Shown piece by piece: positions 1-8,698 of a DNA stretch of 64,000 nucleotides. Both the position numbers and the translations under genes were made by a program. The notes under the pieces were generated by a model, which was not told the origin of the DNA, did no database searches, and saw nothing but the letters and a program-made list of their open reading frames with translations. How positions within the stretch are numbered: position 1 is the first letter of the stretch; the number at the start of each line of letters is the position of its first letter. This DNA comes from an alpha proteobacterium HIMB59 (GTDB lineage Bacteria; Pseudomonadota; Alphaproteobacteria; HIMB59). The stretch spans positions 1,302,001-1,366,000 of the forward strand of contig CP003801.1 of assembly GCA_000299115.1 (NCBI GenBank). Reading direction: 5' to 3'.

Positions 1-4
1 ACAA

Positions 5-877
5 TTAAATGAAATTTAAGTCTTTAAGGACTTTTCTGATTTGTTTTTTTGTCTCTGGACTCAAATCAGTTAAAGGCTCACGTACATCAGCTTTACACTT
101 TCCCATTAAAGACAAAGCATATTTTGATGGAGTTGGACTAGGTTCGCTAAAAAGTACTTGAGATAATGGGGCTAGTTTTAAATTAATAAGATCAAATTGC
201 TTATAATTTTTAGTTTGCCAATAATAATGCAATTTAGAAGTTAACCTAGGTGCCACATTTGCGGTAACAGATATACATCCATGACCACCTTGGGCCAGAT
301 AACCTGCAATGGTTCCATCTTCGCCAGATATGTAATTAAAATTCTTTTTCATAAAAGTTCTCATAACAAGAGGTCTGGAAAGATCATTAGATGCATCTTT
401 AATTCCAACAATATTAGATATTTTATTAAGTTCTTTAAAACTATCATATGAAAGATCAACAATTGATCTGCCTGGAATATTATAAATAATTTGTTTTAAA
501 GAAGTGACTTTTGCAATTTTTTTGAAATGGTTAACAAGCCCTTTTTGATTGGGTTTATTATAATAAGGAGTTACAACCAGACCATAATCAGCTCCGGACT
601 TGTAAGCATGTTTTGTAAATTCAATAGCCTCTTTAGTGGAATTGGATCCTGTTCCGGCTATAACTGGAATTTTTTTTCCAGATACTTTAACTGCAAATTC
701 AACTAGCTGCATATGCTCATCATGAGTAAGCGTAGGAGACTCACCTGTGGTACCACAAACTGTAACACCCGAAATCCCCTCTTTAATTTGCCATTTCAAC
801 AATTTAGCAAAGCTATCAAAATCTACCTCACCTTTGGAGAAGGGAGTAATAATAGCTGGTATAGATCCTTTAAGCAT
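5..877 (-). CDS. dapA: 4-hydroxy-tetrahydrodipicolinate synthase
   Basis: Condenses pyruvate with aspartate semialdehyde in the cytoplasm, the first committed step to diaminopimelate and lysine. The 290-residue protein has the full family length. Visible residues are the TTGE motif at 43-46, the Tyr pair at 105-106, YNIPGR at 132-137 (Tyr132, Arg137) and Lys160 in GIKDAS, the expected Schiff-base lysine. It is the last gene of a minus-strand run gatC-gatA-gatB-tRNA-Ser-dapA and starts 37 bp past the tRNA 3' end, so it may be read through from the tRNA promoter; a TATACT-like box lies just upstream of the ATG but without a good -35. The stop is four bases from the window start. Confidence 0.97.
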   Translation of the reverse strand: MLKGSIPAIITPFSKGEVDFDSFAKLLKWQIKEGISGVTVCGTTGESPTLTHDEHMQLVEFAVKVSGKKIPVIAGTGSNSTKEAIEFTKHAYKSGADYGLVVTPYYNKPNQKGLVNHFKKIAKVTSLKQIIYNIPGRSIVDLSYDSFKELNKISNIVGIKDASNDLSRPLVMRTFMKKNFNYISGEDGTIAGYLAQGGHGCISVTANVAPRLTSKLHYYWQTKNYKQFDLINLKLAPLSQVLFSEPSPTPSKYALSLMGKCKADVREPLTDLSPETKKQIRKVLKDLNFI

Positions 878-914
878 GATTATCTATTTTAGTATAATTT
901 TCATATTTTTTATA

Positions 915-1006
915 TGGCGGAGAGAGAGGGATTCGAACCCTCGGTACAACTTGCGTCGTACGGCGGTTTAGCAAACCGCTGGTTTCAGCCACTCACCCAC
1001 CTCTCC
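915..1006 (-). tRNA. tRNA-Ser (anticodon GCT)
   Basis: The minus strand folds as a class II tRNA of 92 nt. The 5' acceptor strand GGAGAGG (1006-1000) pairs with TCTCTCC (925-919), closing with one G-U pair. A long variable arm is present, the T arm carries GGTTCGAATCC, and the anticodon stem CGGTTT/AAACCG presents GCT, reading AGC/AGT serine codons. The discriminator is G and the CCA end is encoded (917-915). It lies between gatB and dapA on the same strand. Confidence 0.97.
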
Positions 1007-1040
1007 GTAAGTAAATTCTAAGCTGAATATGCTGTAGCGC

Positions 1041-1068
1041 AATATAGCCAATTAAACTTATTTGTCAT
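1041..1068 (-). promoter_or_regulatory. Predicted sigma-70 promoter of tRNA-Ser
   Basis: Read on the minus strand, ATGACA (1068-1063, five of six matches to TTGACA) is followed after 16 nt by TATATT (1046-1041) and then a GC-rich discriminator GCGC. That combination is typical of stable-RNA promoters. Transcription would start near 1034, about 28 nt before the mature tRNA, and could continue into dapA. Confidence 0.55.
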
Positions 1069-1110
1069 TTATTTTATCACAATTAATAAAAAATTGGCTT
1101 TTGGCGTAAC

Positions 1111-2550
1111 TTATTTTTTTAATTTTTCTAATAAAATTTTATTTATCAGCTTAGGGTTGCCTTTGCCCTTAGTTGATTTTAAGCATTTTCCAACAAAATA
1201 TCCCAAAACTCGGTCTGAACCTCCCTGGAATTTTGCAATGTTTTCTTCTTCACCAACCAAAGCTTCATCAATAATTTTTTCTAATTCGCTAGTATCTGAG
1301 ACTTGCTCTAGTCCCATTTTTTTTACAAGTTCACTTGGCTTTCCTTTTCCTTCTAAAACTTGAGGTAATATTTCTTTTCCAGCTTTATTTGAGATCACAT
1401 CATCTGAAATTAATTTTAATAAATCTGTAATATCTTTTGTAAATTCTAATAAACTAAGGACATCTGCGTTTTTATCTTTGATAAAAGCAAAAATATCCCC
1501 AACTAACCAACTCGCAATATTTTTAGGAGTAACATCTGACTCATTAACCATTCGCTCGAAAAGAACAGTATTCTCTTTTTCTGCAATAATTATTTTAGAG
1601 ATATCTTTATCAATTTTGTACTCATTGGTATATCTAGTCATTTTCTCGTGGGGGAGCTCTTCCATACTTGGCTTGATTTGATTTATTTGCTCATCTGTAA
1701 GATTAACTGGTAATAAATCTGGATCTGGGAAATATCTATAGTCATGAGAAAATTCCTTACTTCGCATTGGACGTGTCTCACCAGTGCTAGTATCAAACAA
1801 CATAGTGTTTTGTTCAACAGAACCACCGTCCTCTAAAACTTCAATTTGCCTTTGAAACTCAAATTCAATTGCCTGCCTTATAAACTTAAAGGAATTTAAA
1901 TTTTTAATTTCACATCGAGTTCCAAGTTCGCCTCCTGGTTTTCTTACTGATAAATTTACATCTGCTCGGAGTGACCCTTCCTGCATATTCCCATCACAAA
2001 CATCTATGTACATTAAAGTTTGTCTTAATGAAGACATATAATTCACTACGTCGTCAGCTGAGGATAAATCTGGATAGGAAACGATTTCTAGCAAAGGAGT
2101 TCCAACTCTATTCAAATCAATAAAACTAAATTTAGGATCTATATCATGGATACTTTTTCCAGCGTCTTGCTCCAAGTGAGCTCTTTCAATTCGAATTTTT
2201 TTTGCACTTCCATCTGGCTGATCTATTTCTAAATAACCCTCACTCAAAATAGGAAATTCAAATTGGCTGATCTGATATCCTTGAGGTAAGTCTGGATAAA
2301 AGTAGTTTTTTCTCTCAAAAACGGAATGTTTGTTAATCGTAAAATTTAGAGCAAATCCCGTTTTAATAGCTTTTTCGATACAGGCCCAATTTAATACCGG
2401 AAGCATACCAGGCATACCGGAGTCGATAAAATTAACATTTTCATTTGGCTCTGAACCAAATAAATTTGGGGATGATGAAAATAATTTAGAAGATGTTTTT
2501 AGTTGAGCATGAACCTCTAACCCGATTACCATCTCCCAGTTATTACTCAT
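1111..2550 (-). CDS. gatB: Asp-tRNA(Asn)/Glu-tRNA(Gln) amidotransferase subunit B
   Basis: Tail-binding subunit of GatCAB, which activates misacylated Glu-tRNA(Gln) or Asp-tRNA(Asn) with ATP and amidates it with ammonia from GatA. The N-terminal MVIGLEVHAQL signature and a C-terminal Yqey-type helical domain ending in the usual NPKL...L-K pattern are present. The frame is open to an upstream ATG at 2571, but I chose the ATG at 2550 (479 residues) because GAAGGAG lies 10 nt before it and the product then begins at the conserved N-terminus. This start overlaps the gatA stop by 8 bp, fitting translational coupling. Confidence 0.97.
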   Translation of the reverse strand: MSNNWEMVIGLEVHAQLKTSSKLFSSSPNLFGSEPNENVNFIDSGMPGMLPVLNWACIEKAIKTGFALNFTINKHSVFERKNYFYPDLPQGYQISQFEFPILSEGYLEIDQPDGSAKKIRIERAHLEQDAGKSIHDIDPKFSFIDLNRVGTPLLEIVSYPDLSSADDVVNYMSSLRQTLMYIDVCDGNMQEGSLRADVNLSVRKPGGELGTRCEIKNLNSFKFIRQAIEFEFQRQIEVLEDGGSVEQNTMLFDTSTGETRPMRSKEFSHDYRYFPDPDLLPVNLTDEQINQIKPSMEELPHEKMTRYTNEYKIDKDISKIIIAEKENTVLFERMVNESDVTPKNIASWLVGDIFAFIKDKNADVLSLLEFTKDITDLLKLISDDVISNKAGKEILPQVLEGKGKPSELVKKMGLEQVSDTSELEKIIDEALVGEEENIAKFQGGSDRVLGYFVGKCLKSTKGKGNPKLINKILLEKLKK

Positions 2551-3991
2551 TAAAACTAAGCTCCTTCTCAATAAGATGTGATAATTGAAGTAGTTTCTTT
2601 TCTTGAAAGTAATTACCTATTATTTGTATTCCTAAAGGTAGGCCATTCGAACTCAATCCAGAGGGCAAGGAAATTCCCGGAAGGCCAGCTAAACTTGTAG
2701 GGACAGTAAAAACATCATTCATATACATAGCAATCGGATCCAACTTCTCTCCAATTTTGAATGCTTCATTAGGAGTCGTAGGTGTTAAGATAAAATCTAC
2801 TTCTTGGAAAACTCTTTGGAAGTCATCTTTGATTAATCTTCTAACTTTTTGAGCTTGTCTATAATAAGCATCGTAATAACCAGCTGATAACACGTAAGTA
2901 CCAATTAAAATTCTTCTAGTAACTTCATCACCAAATCCAGAGGTACGAGAATTAAGATAGATATCATCTAAATTGCCCCCCTCTTCTCTTACTCCATATC
3001 TAATGCCATCATATCTGGCAAGATTAGATGAAGCCTCAGCAGGAGCTATGATGTAATAAGTAGACAATGCATAATCAGTAGTTTCAAAAGCAACATCTAC
3101 AAACTCAACATCATATGCAGCTAGTGATTTTTTTGTATTTTCAATCTGAGCTGTTATTTCTGAGGTTACATTTTTGAGATAGTCACTAGGTATTCCTATC
3201 TTAATTTTATGATCTAATTTTTTGTCAATATCTTTAAGGTAATCATCTCTTTTATGATTTGAAGATGTTGAGTCATTGAAGTCATGTTTGTTAATAGAAT
3301 TCAAAATATATGCCGCATCCTCGACACTATTAGTAATGGGTCCTGCTTGATCAAGACTTGAGGCAAAAGCTACAATTCCCCATCGAGAACAAGAACCAAA
3401 TGTAGGCTTTAATCCAACCAAACCACATAAACTTGCAGGTTGTCTAATTGAACCACCTGTATCTGTGCCCATAGAGGCTACGCAAGAACCTTCAGCTACA
3501 GCTGCTGCAGATCCACCCGAGGAACCTCCTGGAACAAGCTGTTCAGATGGTTTATTTTGATTCCGCCAAGGATTAACGACTGGACCAAAATGGCTAGTTT
3601 CATTTGAAGAACCCATTGCGAATTCATCACAATTATTTTTACCAATAAAAATAGCACCATCATTCAGTAATTGTTGAGTAACAAAAGACTCGTATTGAGG
3701 AATGAAATTACTTAAAATTTTTGATGATGCTGTTGTAGTAATGCCTTTGGTACAAAATAAATCTTTTATACCTAAAGGAATGCCATCTAAAGGCAAATTA
3801 GTTCCGGCAGAGTATCGTTCTTGAGATGCCTCAATATTTGATTTTTGATAATCTGGATCTAAAACTAAATTATAACTATTATTTTTATTTTCTTGAGCAA
3901 CATTATGAAATTGATCAAATAATTCTTGAACGCTAATTCTCTTTTCTTTTAGAGAGTTTACTAAATTAGAAATTGACTGTCTTTTTGTCAT
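2543..3991 (-). CDS. gatA: Asp-tRNA(Asn)/Glu-tRNA(Gln) amidotransferase subunit A
   Basis: Amidase-signature glutaminase of GatCAB; it releases ammonia from glutamine and channels it to GatB. The catalytic triad is intact: Lys76 (GIKDLF), Ser157 in GGSSGGSAAA, and the nucleophile Ser181 in DTGGSIRQPA. The length of 482 residues is normal for the family. Its ATG overlaps the gatC stop by one base (TAATG) and its stop overlaps the gatB start, so gatC-gatA-gatB is one tightly coupled operon. Confidence 0.97.
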   Translation of the reverse strand: MTKRQSISNLVNSLKEKRISVQELFDQFHNVAQENKNNSYNLVLDPDYQKSNIEASQERYSAGTNLPLDGIPLGIKDLFCTKGITTTASSKILSNFIPQYESFVTQQLLNDGAIFIGKNNCDEFAMGSSNETSHFGPVVNPWRNQNKPSEQLVPGGSSGGSAAAVAEGSCVASMGTDTGGSIRQPASLCGLVGLKPTFGSCSRWGIVAFASSLDQAGPITNSVEDAAYILNSINKHDFNDSTSSNHKRDDYLKDIDKKLDHKIKIGIPSDYLKNVTSEITAQIENTKKSLAAYDVEFVDVAFETTDYALSTYYIIAPAEASSNLARYDGIRYGVREEGGNLDDIYLNSRTSGFGDEVTRRILIGTYVLSAGYYDAYYRQAQKVRRLIKDDFQRVFQEVDFILTPTTPNEAFKIGEKLDPIAMYMNDVFTVPTSLAGLPGISLPSGLSSNGLPLGIQIIGNYFQEKKLLQLSHLIEKELSFNE

Positions 3992-4272
3992 TACTCAACA
4001 ACTTTTGGTACTTTAAAAAAATTTTGTGCTCGCTCAGGTGCGTTTTTTAAAACCTCCTCAGTGGTATTATTTTTCTCAATATCATCATTTCTAATAGAGA
4101 CTGTAGTTTCTGTTACATTGTGGAGAGGTTTTACATTAGAAGTTTCAATTTTTTTTAAATTATCGACCCACTGAATGATATCTTCCAAAGATTTAGAATA
4201 AAATTCCTCTTTTTCAGATGGTAATTTTAGCTTTGCTAAATAAGAAATTCTTTTAATATCAATATCACTCAT
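3991..4272 (-). CDS. gatC: Asp-tRNA(Asn)/Glu-tRNA(Gln) amidotransferase subunit C
   Basis: Small linker subunit that stabilises the GatA-GatB complex. It shows the family pattern of an N-terminal helix (IKRISYLAKLKL), a central helix ending in DNLKKI, and a C-terminal VRNDD-like region with NAPERAQNFFKVPKVVE at the end. The frame opens at 4311, but the ATG at 4272 (93 residues) gives the canonical N-terminus and is preferred. Only one base separates this ATG from the divergent ruvX ATG at 4274, so the gatCAB promoter must lie within ruvX coding sequence. Confidence 0.93.
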   Translation of the reverse strand: MSDIDIKRISYLAKLKLPSEKEEFYSKSLEDIIQWVDNLKKIETSNVKPLHNVTETTVSIRNDDIEKNNTTEEVLKNAPERAQNFFKVPKVVE

Positions 4273-4273
4273 A

Positions 4274-4720
4274 ATGGTGGTCGATACTATATCAGATTTT
4301 TTACTAAGCAATATTTATAGCAAAAAATTTCTTAGCATTGACTATGGCACAAAATATATTGGTACAGCTATAAGCGATCAAACCAATATTATCTCAATTC
4401 CATATAGAACGCTTGATAAGAAATCTTTAATGGATGAAATTATTGAAATCATCGAAAAAGAAAATATTTATGGGGTTATCATTGGGATGCCCTATCATCT
4501 TGATGGTTCAGAGTCTGAGATGAGCAAACAAGTAAAAAAATTTGCACTGGAATTATCGGAGATCATTAAAAATCCAATTTTATTATTGGATGAACGACTT
4601 TCAAGTAAGGGCTATAAATCTGAAAAAAAAGACCATTTGACTACAATTCACGAAAAAAGTGCTTGTTTAATACTTGATGATTTCTTGAGTTTGTATAAAA
4701 ACTCCCCTAGTGGTATCTAG
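4274..4720 (+). CDS. ruvX: Putative pre-16S rRNA nuclease / Holliday junction resolvase-like YqgF
   Basis: RNase H-fold protein of the YqgF/RuvX family, implicated in 5' maturation of 16S rRNA and proposed as a resolvase. The first strand motif SIDYGTKYIG lies at residues 21-30, followed by the GMPYHLDGSES segment and a DERLSSKGY motif carrying the acidic residues expected in the active site. The 148-residue length fits, although the first about 16 residues are not conserved in the family, so a later non-ATG start is possible. It overlaps pyrB by 11 bp and heads ruvX-pyrB-plsY-topA. Confidence 0.9.
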   Translation: MVVDTISDFLLSNIYSKKFLSIDYGTKYIGTAISDQTNIISIPYRTLDKKSLMDEIIEIIEKENIYGVIIGMPYHLDGSESEMSKQVKKFALELSEIIKNPILLLDERLSSKGYKSEKKDHLTTIHEKSACLILDDFLSLYKNSPSGI

Positions 4721-5603
4721 AAAAATCACTTCAGTAGATGACCTGTCCTTAAAGGAAATCTCCTCTATTGTAAACAAAGCTCTTAATTTTCAAAAATCAC
4801 TAAAACAAAAAAAAACGAACAAACCAAAAAACATATTTAATTTATTTTTAGAAGCCTCAACAAGAACAACGATAAGCTTTGAATTAGCTGCAAAAAAATT
4901 AGGTCATAATGTAATTAATGTAAATTTTGAAAAAAGCTCTCTTTCCAAAGGAGAAACTTTTAATGACACTATGGATACACTTATAAGCATGAAACCAGAT
5001 GCTTTAATTATAAGAGACAAAAATAATTTTTCTCCTCATGAGATATTCCAAAAACATGAAATCCCAATACTTAATGCTGGAGATGGAACAAATGAACATC
5101 CAACACAAGCTTTGTTGGACTTATGTGTAATTAAATCAATATTTAAAAATAAAAAAATTAAAATTGGAATTTGTGGAGATATAAAACATAGTAGAGTTGC
5201 TCATTCTAACATTAAACTTCTTTCAAAATTAAATCATGAAATTCATATTATTGCCCCAAACTATTTTTTGGATAAAGCCGAACTCACAAAAATTAATAAG
5301 AAATTAGTATTTCACAAAAGTCTTTCTAAACTACCTAAATTAGATGTCATTATGATGCTAAGAGTACAAAAAGAGAGAATTAGTAAAAATGCTAAAAATT
5401 ATATGAATTCTTTTAAAAAAGAGTTTTGTTTAAATTCAAATCATCTTCACAATCAACCTTTCTTAATGCATCCGGGTCCTGTGAACAGAAATATAGAAAT
5501 TGATAGTAAAGTTCTTGATAATTATTCTAAATCGCTAATTTTAAAGCAAGTAAATATGGGCGTCTATTTAAGAATGGCTTGCCTTGAATTTATATTGAAA
5601 TGA
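4710..5603 (+). CDS. pyrB: Aspartate carbamoyltransferase catalytic subunit
   Basis: Transfers carbamoyl from carbamoyl phosphate to aspartate in pyrimidine synthesis. The carbamoyl-phosphate site STRT is at residues 50-53, HPTQALLD begins at 130, and GDIKHSRVAHSN marks the aspartate domain. The start is GTG at 4710, inside the end of ruvX. The stop forms an ATGA overlap with plsY. In many Alphaproteobacteria pyrC follows pyrB; it is absent here. No regulatory subunit gene (pyrI) is adjacent. Confidence 0.95.
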   Translation: MVSRKITSVDDLSLKEISSIVNKALNFQKSLKQKKTNKPKNIFNLFLEASTRTTISFELAAKKLGHNVINVNFEKSSLSKGETFNDTMDTLISMKPDALIIRDKNNFSPHEIFQKHEIPILNAGDGTNEHPTQALLDLCVIKSIFKNKKIKIGICGDIKHSRVAHSNIKLLSKLNHEIHIIAPNYFLDKAELTKINKKLVFHKSLSKLPKLDVIMMLRVQKERISKNAKNYMNSFKKEFCLNSNHLHNQPFLMHPGPVNRNIEIDSKVLDNYSKSLILKQVNMGVYLRMACLEFILK

Positions 5604-6184
5604 TAATTTCATTTTTAATTTCCTATTTATTGGGATCTATTCCCTTTGGAAAAATCGTCACCAAGCTTCTAACTGGAAAGGATATCACTAAAACTGGTTC
5701 TCAAAACATTGGAGCAACAAATGTATACAGAAGTGTATCTAAAAAAGCTGGTTTATCAGTATTAATCTTAGATGGAATTAAACCAATAATAGCTTTAGTC
5801 ATAATTTCTTATTTTTTTAATGATTTTTATCAAAATTATAAATTCCTTTATTTCTTCATTACTATTGTTGGTCATATTTTTCCTATTTGGCTAATGTTTA
5901 AAGGTGGTAAAGGTGTTGCTTGTTTTTTTGGAGGCTTTTTGATTATCTCACCAATCCCTACTTTAATTTCGATGGCAGTTTGGATGGTAACTGTAAAAAT
6001 AACAAAAATTTCTTCTCTTGGCGCATTGCTATCAATATTTCTTTTGACAAGTTATCAAATAGTTTCTAATTATGGCACTTTAAACAAGGTAACAATATTC
6101 GCTATCATGCTTTTAATATTTTGGAAGCATAGCGAAAATATAAAAAGACTTATACAAGGCAAAGAAAATAAGATTAATTTATAA
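5600..6184 (+). CDS. plsY: Acyl-phosphate:glycerol-3-phosphate acyltransferase
   Basis: Polytopic inner-membrane enzyme that makes lysophosphatidic acid from acyl phosphate and glycerol-3-phosphate, the first step of phospholipid synthesis. The three conserved loops are visible: GSIPFGKI near residue 12, GSQNIGATNVYR near 33-44 and FKGGKGVA near 100. Several hydrophobic helices separate them, and 194 residues is the usual size. It is coupled to pyrB by an ATGA overlap and directly followed by topA without any intervening base. Confidence 0.95.
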   Translation: MIISFLISYLLGSIPFGKIVTKLLTGKDITKTGSQNIGATNVYRSVSKKAGLSVLILDGIKPIIALVIISYFFNDFYQNYKFLYFFITIVGHIFPIWLMFKGGKGVACFFGGFLIISPIPTLISMAVWMVTVKITKISSLGALLSIFLLTSYQIVSNYGTLNKVTIFAIMLLIFWKHSENIKRLIQGKENKINL

Positions 6185-8698
6185 ATGAACTTACTAGTTG
6201 TTGAATCTCCGGCAAAAGCAAAAACTATTAATAAGTACCTAGGAAGTGACTTTGAAGTAATAGCCACTGTTGGACACTTTAGAGATTTAGCAAAAAAAGA
6301 TGGGGTTCAAGTCAGTGAGGATCAAAATGACATCACTTTAAACTGGGAAACAACTTCTGCTGGTTTAAAAATGATCGATACTATTGAAAAAAAGGCTTCA
6401 GGATATGAACAGATTTATTTAGCAACAGACCCTGATCGTGAGGGAGAAGCTATTACATGGCATTTAATTAAATCCTTAGAAAAAAAAGTAGATAACAACA
6501 AGTTCAAGAGAATTACTTTTAATGAAATTACCAAAAATGCGGTTATAAATAGTTTTGAAAAAGCTAGAAATGTTGATGAGCATTTAGTATCTGCTTATCT
6601 AGCTAGACGCTCATTAGATTACTTAGCGGGTTATAACCTTTCACCAGTTCTATGGAGAAAAATGCCTGGGAGTCGATCTGCAGGAAGAGTTCAATCGGTG
6701 GCCGTTAGATTAATTTATGAGCGAGAAATTGAAATTGAACAATTTGAACCTGAAAAATTTTATAAAATTGGTATACAGGGAAAGATCAAATCAGCCGATC
6801 TAGAAACAGCTATCGCCTCTTTTGAGGGGGAAAAAGTAGATAAACTATTTTTTAGAGATGAAAATTTAGCCAAAAAAGCTGAGCAAATCATTTTATCGAG
6901 TAAATTCAATATTTCTAAAATTGACGAGAGAAATGTTTCCCGTAAACCTAAGGCTCCTTTTAATACTTCAACACTTCAACAAACTGCAAATAGCCAACTA
7001 AATTTTAGCGCTAGTCAAACTATGACAGTTGCTCAAGGACTATATATGGGGGTTGATATTCAAAAAGAAACTGTTGCTTTAATTACTTATATGAGAACAG
7101 ATAGCATATCGCTCTCTAAAGAGTCTATTGAAATAATAAGGGCTAAGATAGAAAATGATTTTGGTCCTAAATACTTACCTAAAGATCCAATAGAGTACAA
7201 AACTAAAAAGAAAAATGCACAAGAGGCCCACGAAGCAATTAGACCAACTGATGTTAATATTCATCCTGACTCCATTAAAGATCATGTAACCGAAGATCAA
7301 TTTAAATTATATGATTTAATTTGGAGAAGAACTATTTCTTCTCAAATGTCCAATGCAGAAACTAATTTAAATGCTCTAACTATTACAAATCCTGAAGAAA
7401 GCATTCAATTAAAAGCAACATTAGGAAAGCTTGTTTTTGATGGATTTAAGAAACTTTACAATTTACAAGAAGAAGGTGAAGAACAATCATTTTCTGTTTT
7501 AGATAACTTAAATGTTGGTGATGAATATTTACCAAATACTGTAGAAATTGATGAATCGTTTACCTCTCCTCCCTCTCGATATACAGATGCAAGTTTAGTA
7601 AAAAAATTAGAGGAGTTGGATATAGGTCGCCCTTCTACCTACGCTTCAATTATTCAAGTCATCCAATCCCGAGGCTATGTAATCAAAAATGGTAAATCCT
7701 TTTATCTAAATGACAGAGGCAGAGTTGTGAATGTATTTTTGGTCAATTATTTTAAAAAGTTCTTGGAGTATAAGTTTACTGCTGATATGGAACAGCAATT
7801 AGATGATGTTGCTGCAAATAAGGCAGAATGGAAAGAATTAGTTTTAAACTTTTGGAAAGATTTTCAAAAATTTATCGATGAGGTGATGAGCAAACCTAAT
7901 AGAGAAGTTATTGACGTAATTAACGATGAACTCTCTCCGGTTATCTTTAATAAAAAAGAAGATGGTATGATTACGAAATGTACTTCATGGACAAATTGTA
8001 CTCATGATGGTAGCGGTGACTTAGGTATTAAAGTCGGAAAAATTGGAGGATTTATTGGGTGTTCTAAATATCCAGATTGTAAATACACTATTTCTATTGG
8101 TAATTTTATAAAAGAGGTAAACCCTAATAACAGTGATGATGATATCGTCACTTTTCCAAGAATTTTGGGAATTGATGCAGATACCAATAAAGAAATTTCA
8201 ATTCAATTAGGCCCCTATGGTTACTACCTTCAACTCGGAAGAGAAACTGATGATGAAAAGCCCAAAAGAGTTACATTACCTAAAAATTACGATCCAATGA
8301 ACTTAGGAATGAACATAGCTAGCCAACTAATTAAGCTACCAATTACATTAGGTCATTACCCCGAAACAGAAGAACCTGTTATAGCAAATATTGGAGCTTA
8401 TGGACCTTATGTGAAATACCAAGATATCTTTGCCTCACTTGGAAGAAAGTTTGATATTTTAGAAATTGGATTAGAACAAGCTGTTGAATTAATCAATATC
8501 AAGAAAAATAAACCTACTAATAAAGTTAGGGAAATAGGTGTTTTAAAAAGAAAACGGCAAAAAGCAAATTTGTATAAAGGAAAGTCTGGGAAATATTATT
8601 TTAAAATTGGAATTATGAATTATAAAATCCCAGCAGAGTATGATGGTGAAAACCTGACAATAGAAGATGTCGAAAAAATTCTAAAAACTAACCGTTAA
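6185..8698 (+). CDS. topA: DNA topoisomerase I (type IA)
   Basis: Relaxes negative supercoils through a 5'-phosphotyrosine intermediate. The Toprim domain shows VVESPAKAKTI at 5-15 and DPDREGE at 82-88; SAGRVQSVAVRLIYERE at 165-181 and the catalytic Tyr302 in ITYMRTDS follow. One four-cysteine zinc ribbon is seen near residues 598-635 and basic C-terminal repeats complete 837 residues. Three zinc ribbons occur in E. coli, so this is the shorter tail. dprA, often found upstream in related genomes, is missing. The TAA stop sits in a TTAA palindrome that also holds the aspS stop on the other strand. Confidence 0.97.
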   Translation: MNLLVVESPAKAKTINKYLGSDFEVIATVGHFRDLAKKDGVQVSEDQNDITLNWETTSAGLKMIDTIEKKASGYEQIYLATDPDREGEAITWHLIKSLEKKVDNNKFKRITFNEITKNAVINSFEKARNVDEHLVSAYLARRSLDYLAGYNLSPVLWRKMPGSRSAGRVQSVAVRLIYEREIEIEQFEPEKFYKIGIQGKIKSADLETAIASFEGEKVDKLFFRDENLAKKAEQIILSSKFNISKIDERNVSRKPKAPFNTSTLQQTANSQLNFSASQTMTVAQGLYMGVDIQKETVALITYMRTDSISLSKESIEIIRAKIENDFGPKYLPKDPIEYKTKKKNAQEAHEAIRPTDVNIHPDSIKDHVTEDQFKLYDLIWRRTISSQMSNAETNLNALTITNPEESIQLKATLGKLVFDGFKKLYNLQEEGEEQSFSVLDNLNVGDEYLPNTVEIDESFTSPPSRYTDASLVKKLEELDIGRPSTYASIIQVIQSRGYVIKNGKSFYLNDRGRVVNVFLVNYFKKFLEYKFTADMEQQLDDVAANKAEWKELVLNFWKDFQKFIDEVMSKPNREVIDVINDELSPVIFNKKEDGMITKCTSWTNCTHDGSGDLGIKVGKIGGFIGCSKYPDCKYTISIGNFIKEVNPNNSDDDIVTFPRILGIDADTNKEISIQLGPYGYYLQLGRETDDEKPKRVTLPKNYDPMNLGMNIASQLIKLPITLGHYPETEEPVIANIGAYGPYVKYQDIFASLGRKFDILEIGLEQAVELINIKKNKPTNKVREIGVLKRKRQKANLYKGKSGKYYFKIGIMNYKIPAEYDGENLTIEDVEKILKTNR

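Noticed and set aside
747-971. 74-residue plus-strand frame covering the dapA start and the tRNA
   Set aside because: Antisense to the dapA N-terminus and runs through tRNA-Ser, so it is not a gene.
1046-1099. 8-bp inverted repeat AGCCAATT/AATTGGCT considered as a gatB terminator
   Set aside because: The 38-nt loop, lack of a following T run in the gatB direction, and overlap with the predicted tRNA-Ser promoter make a terminator unlikely.
1094-1363. 89-residue plus-strand frame
   Set aside because: Antisense to the conserved C-terminal domain of gatB.
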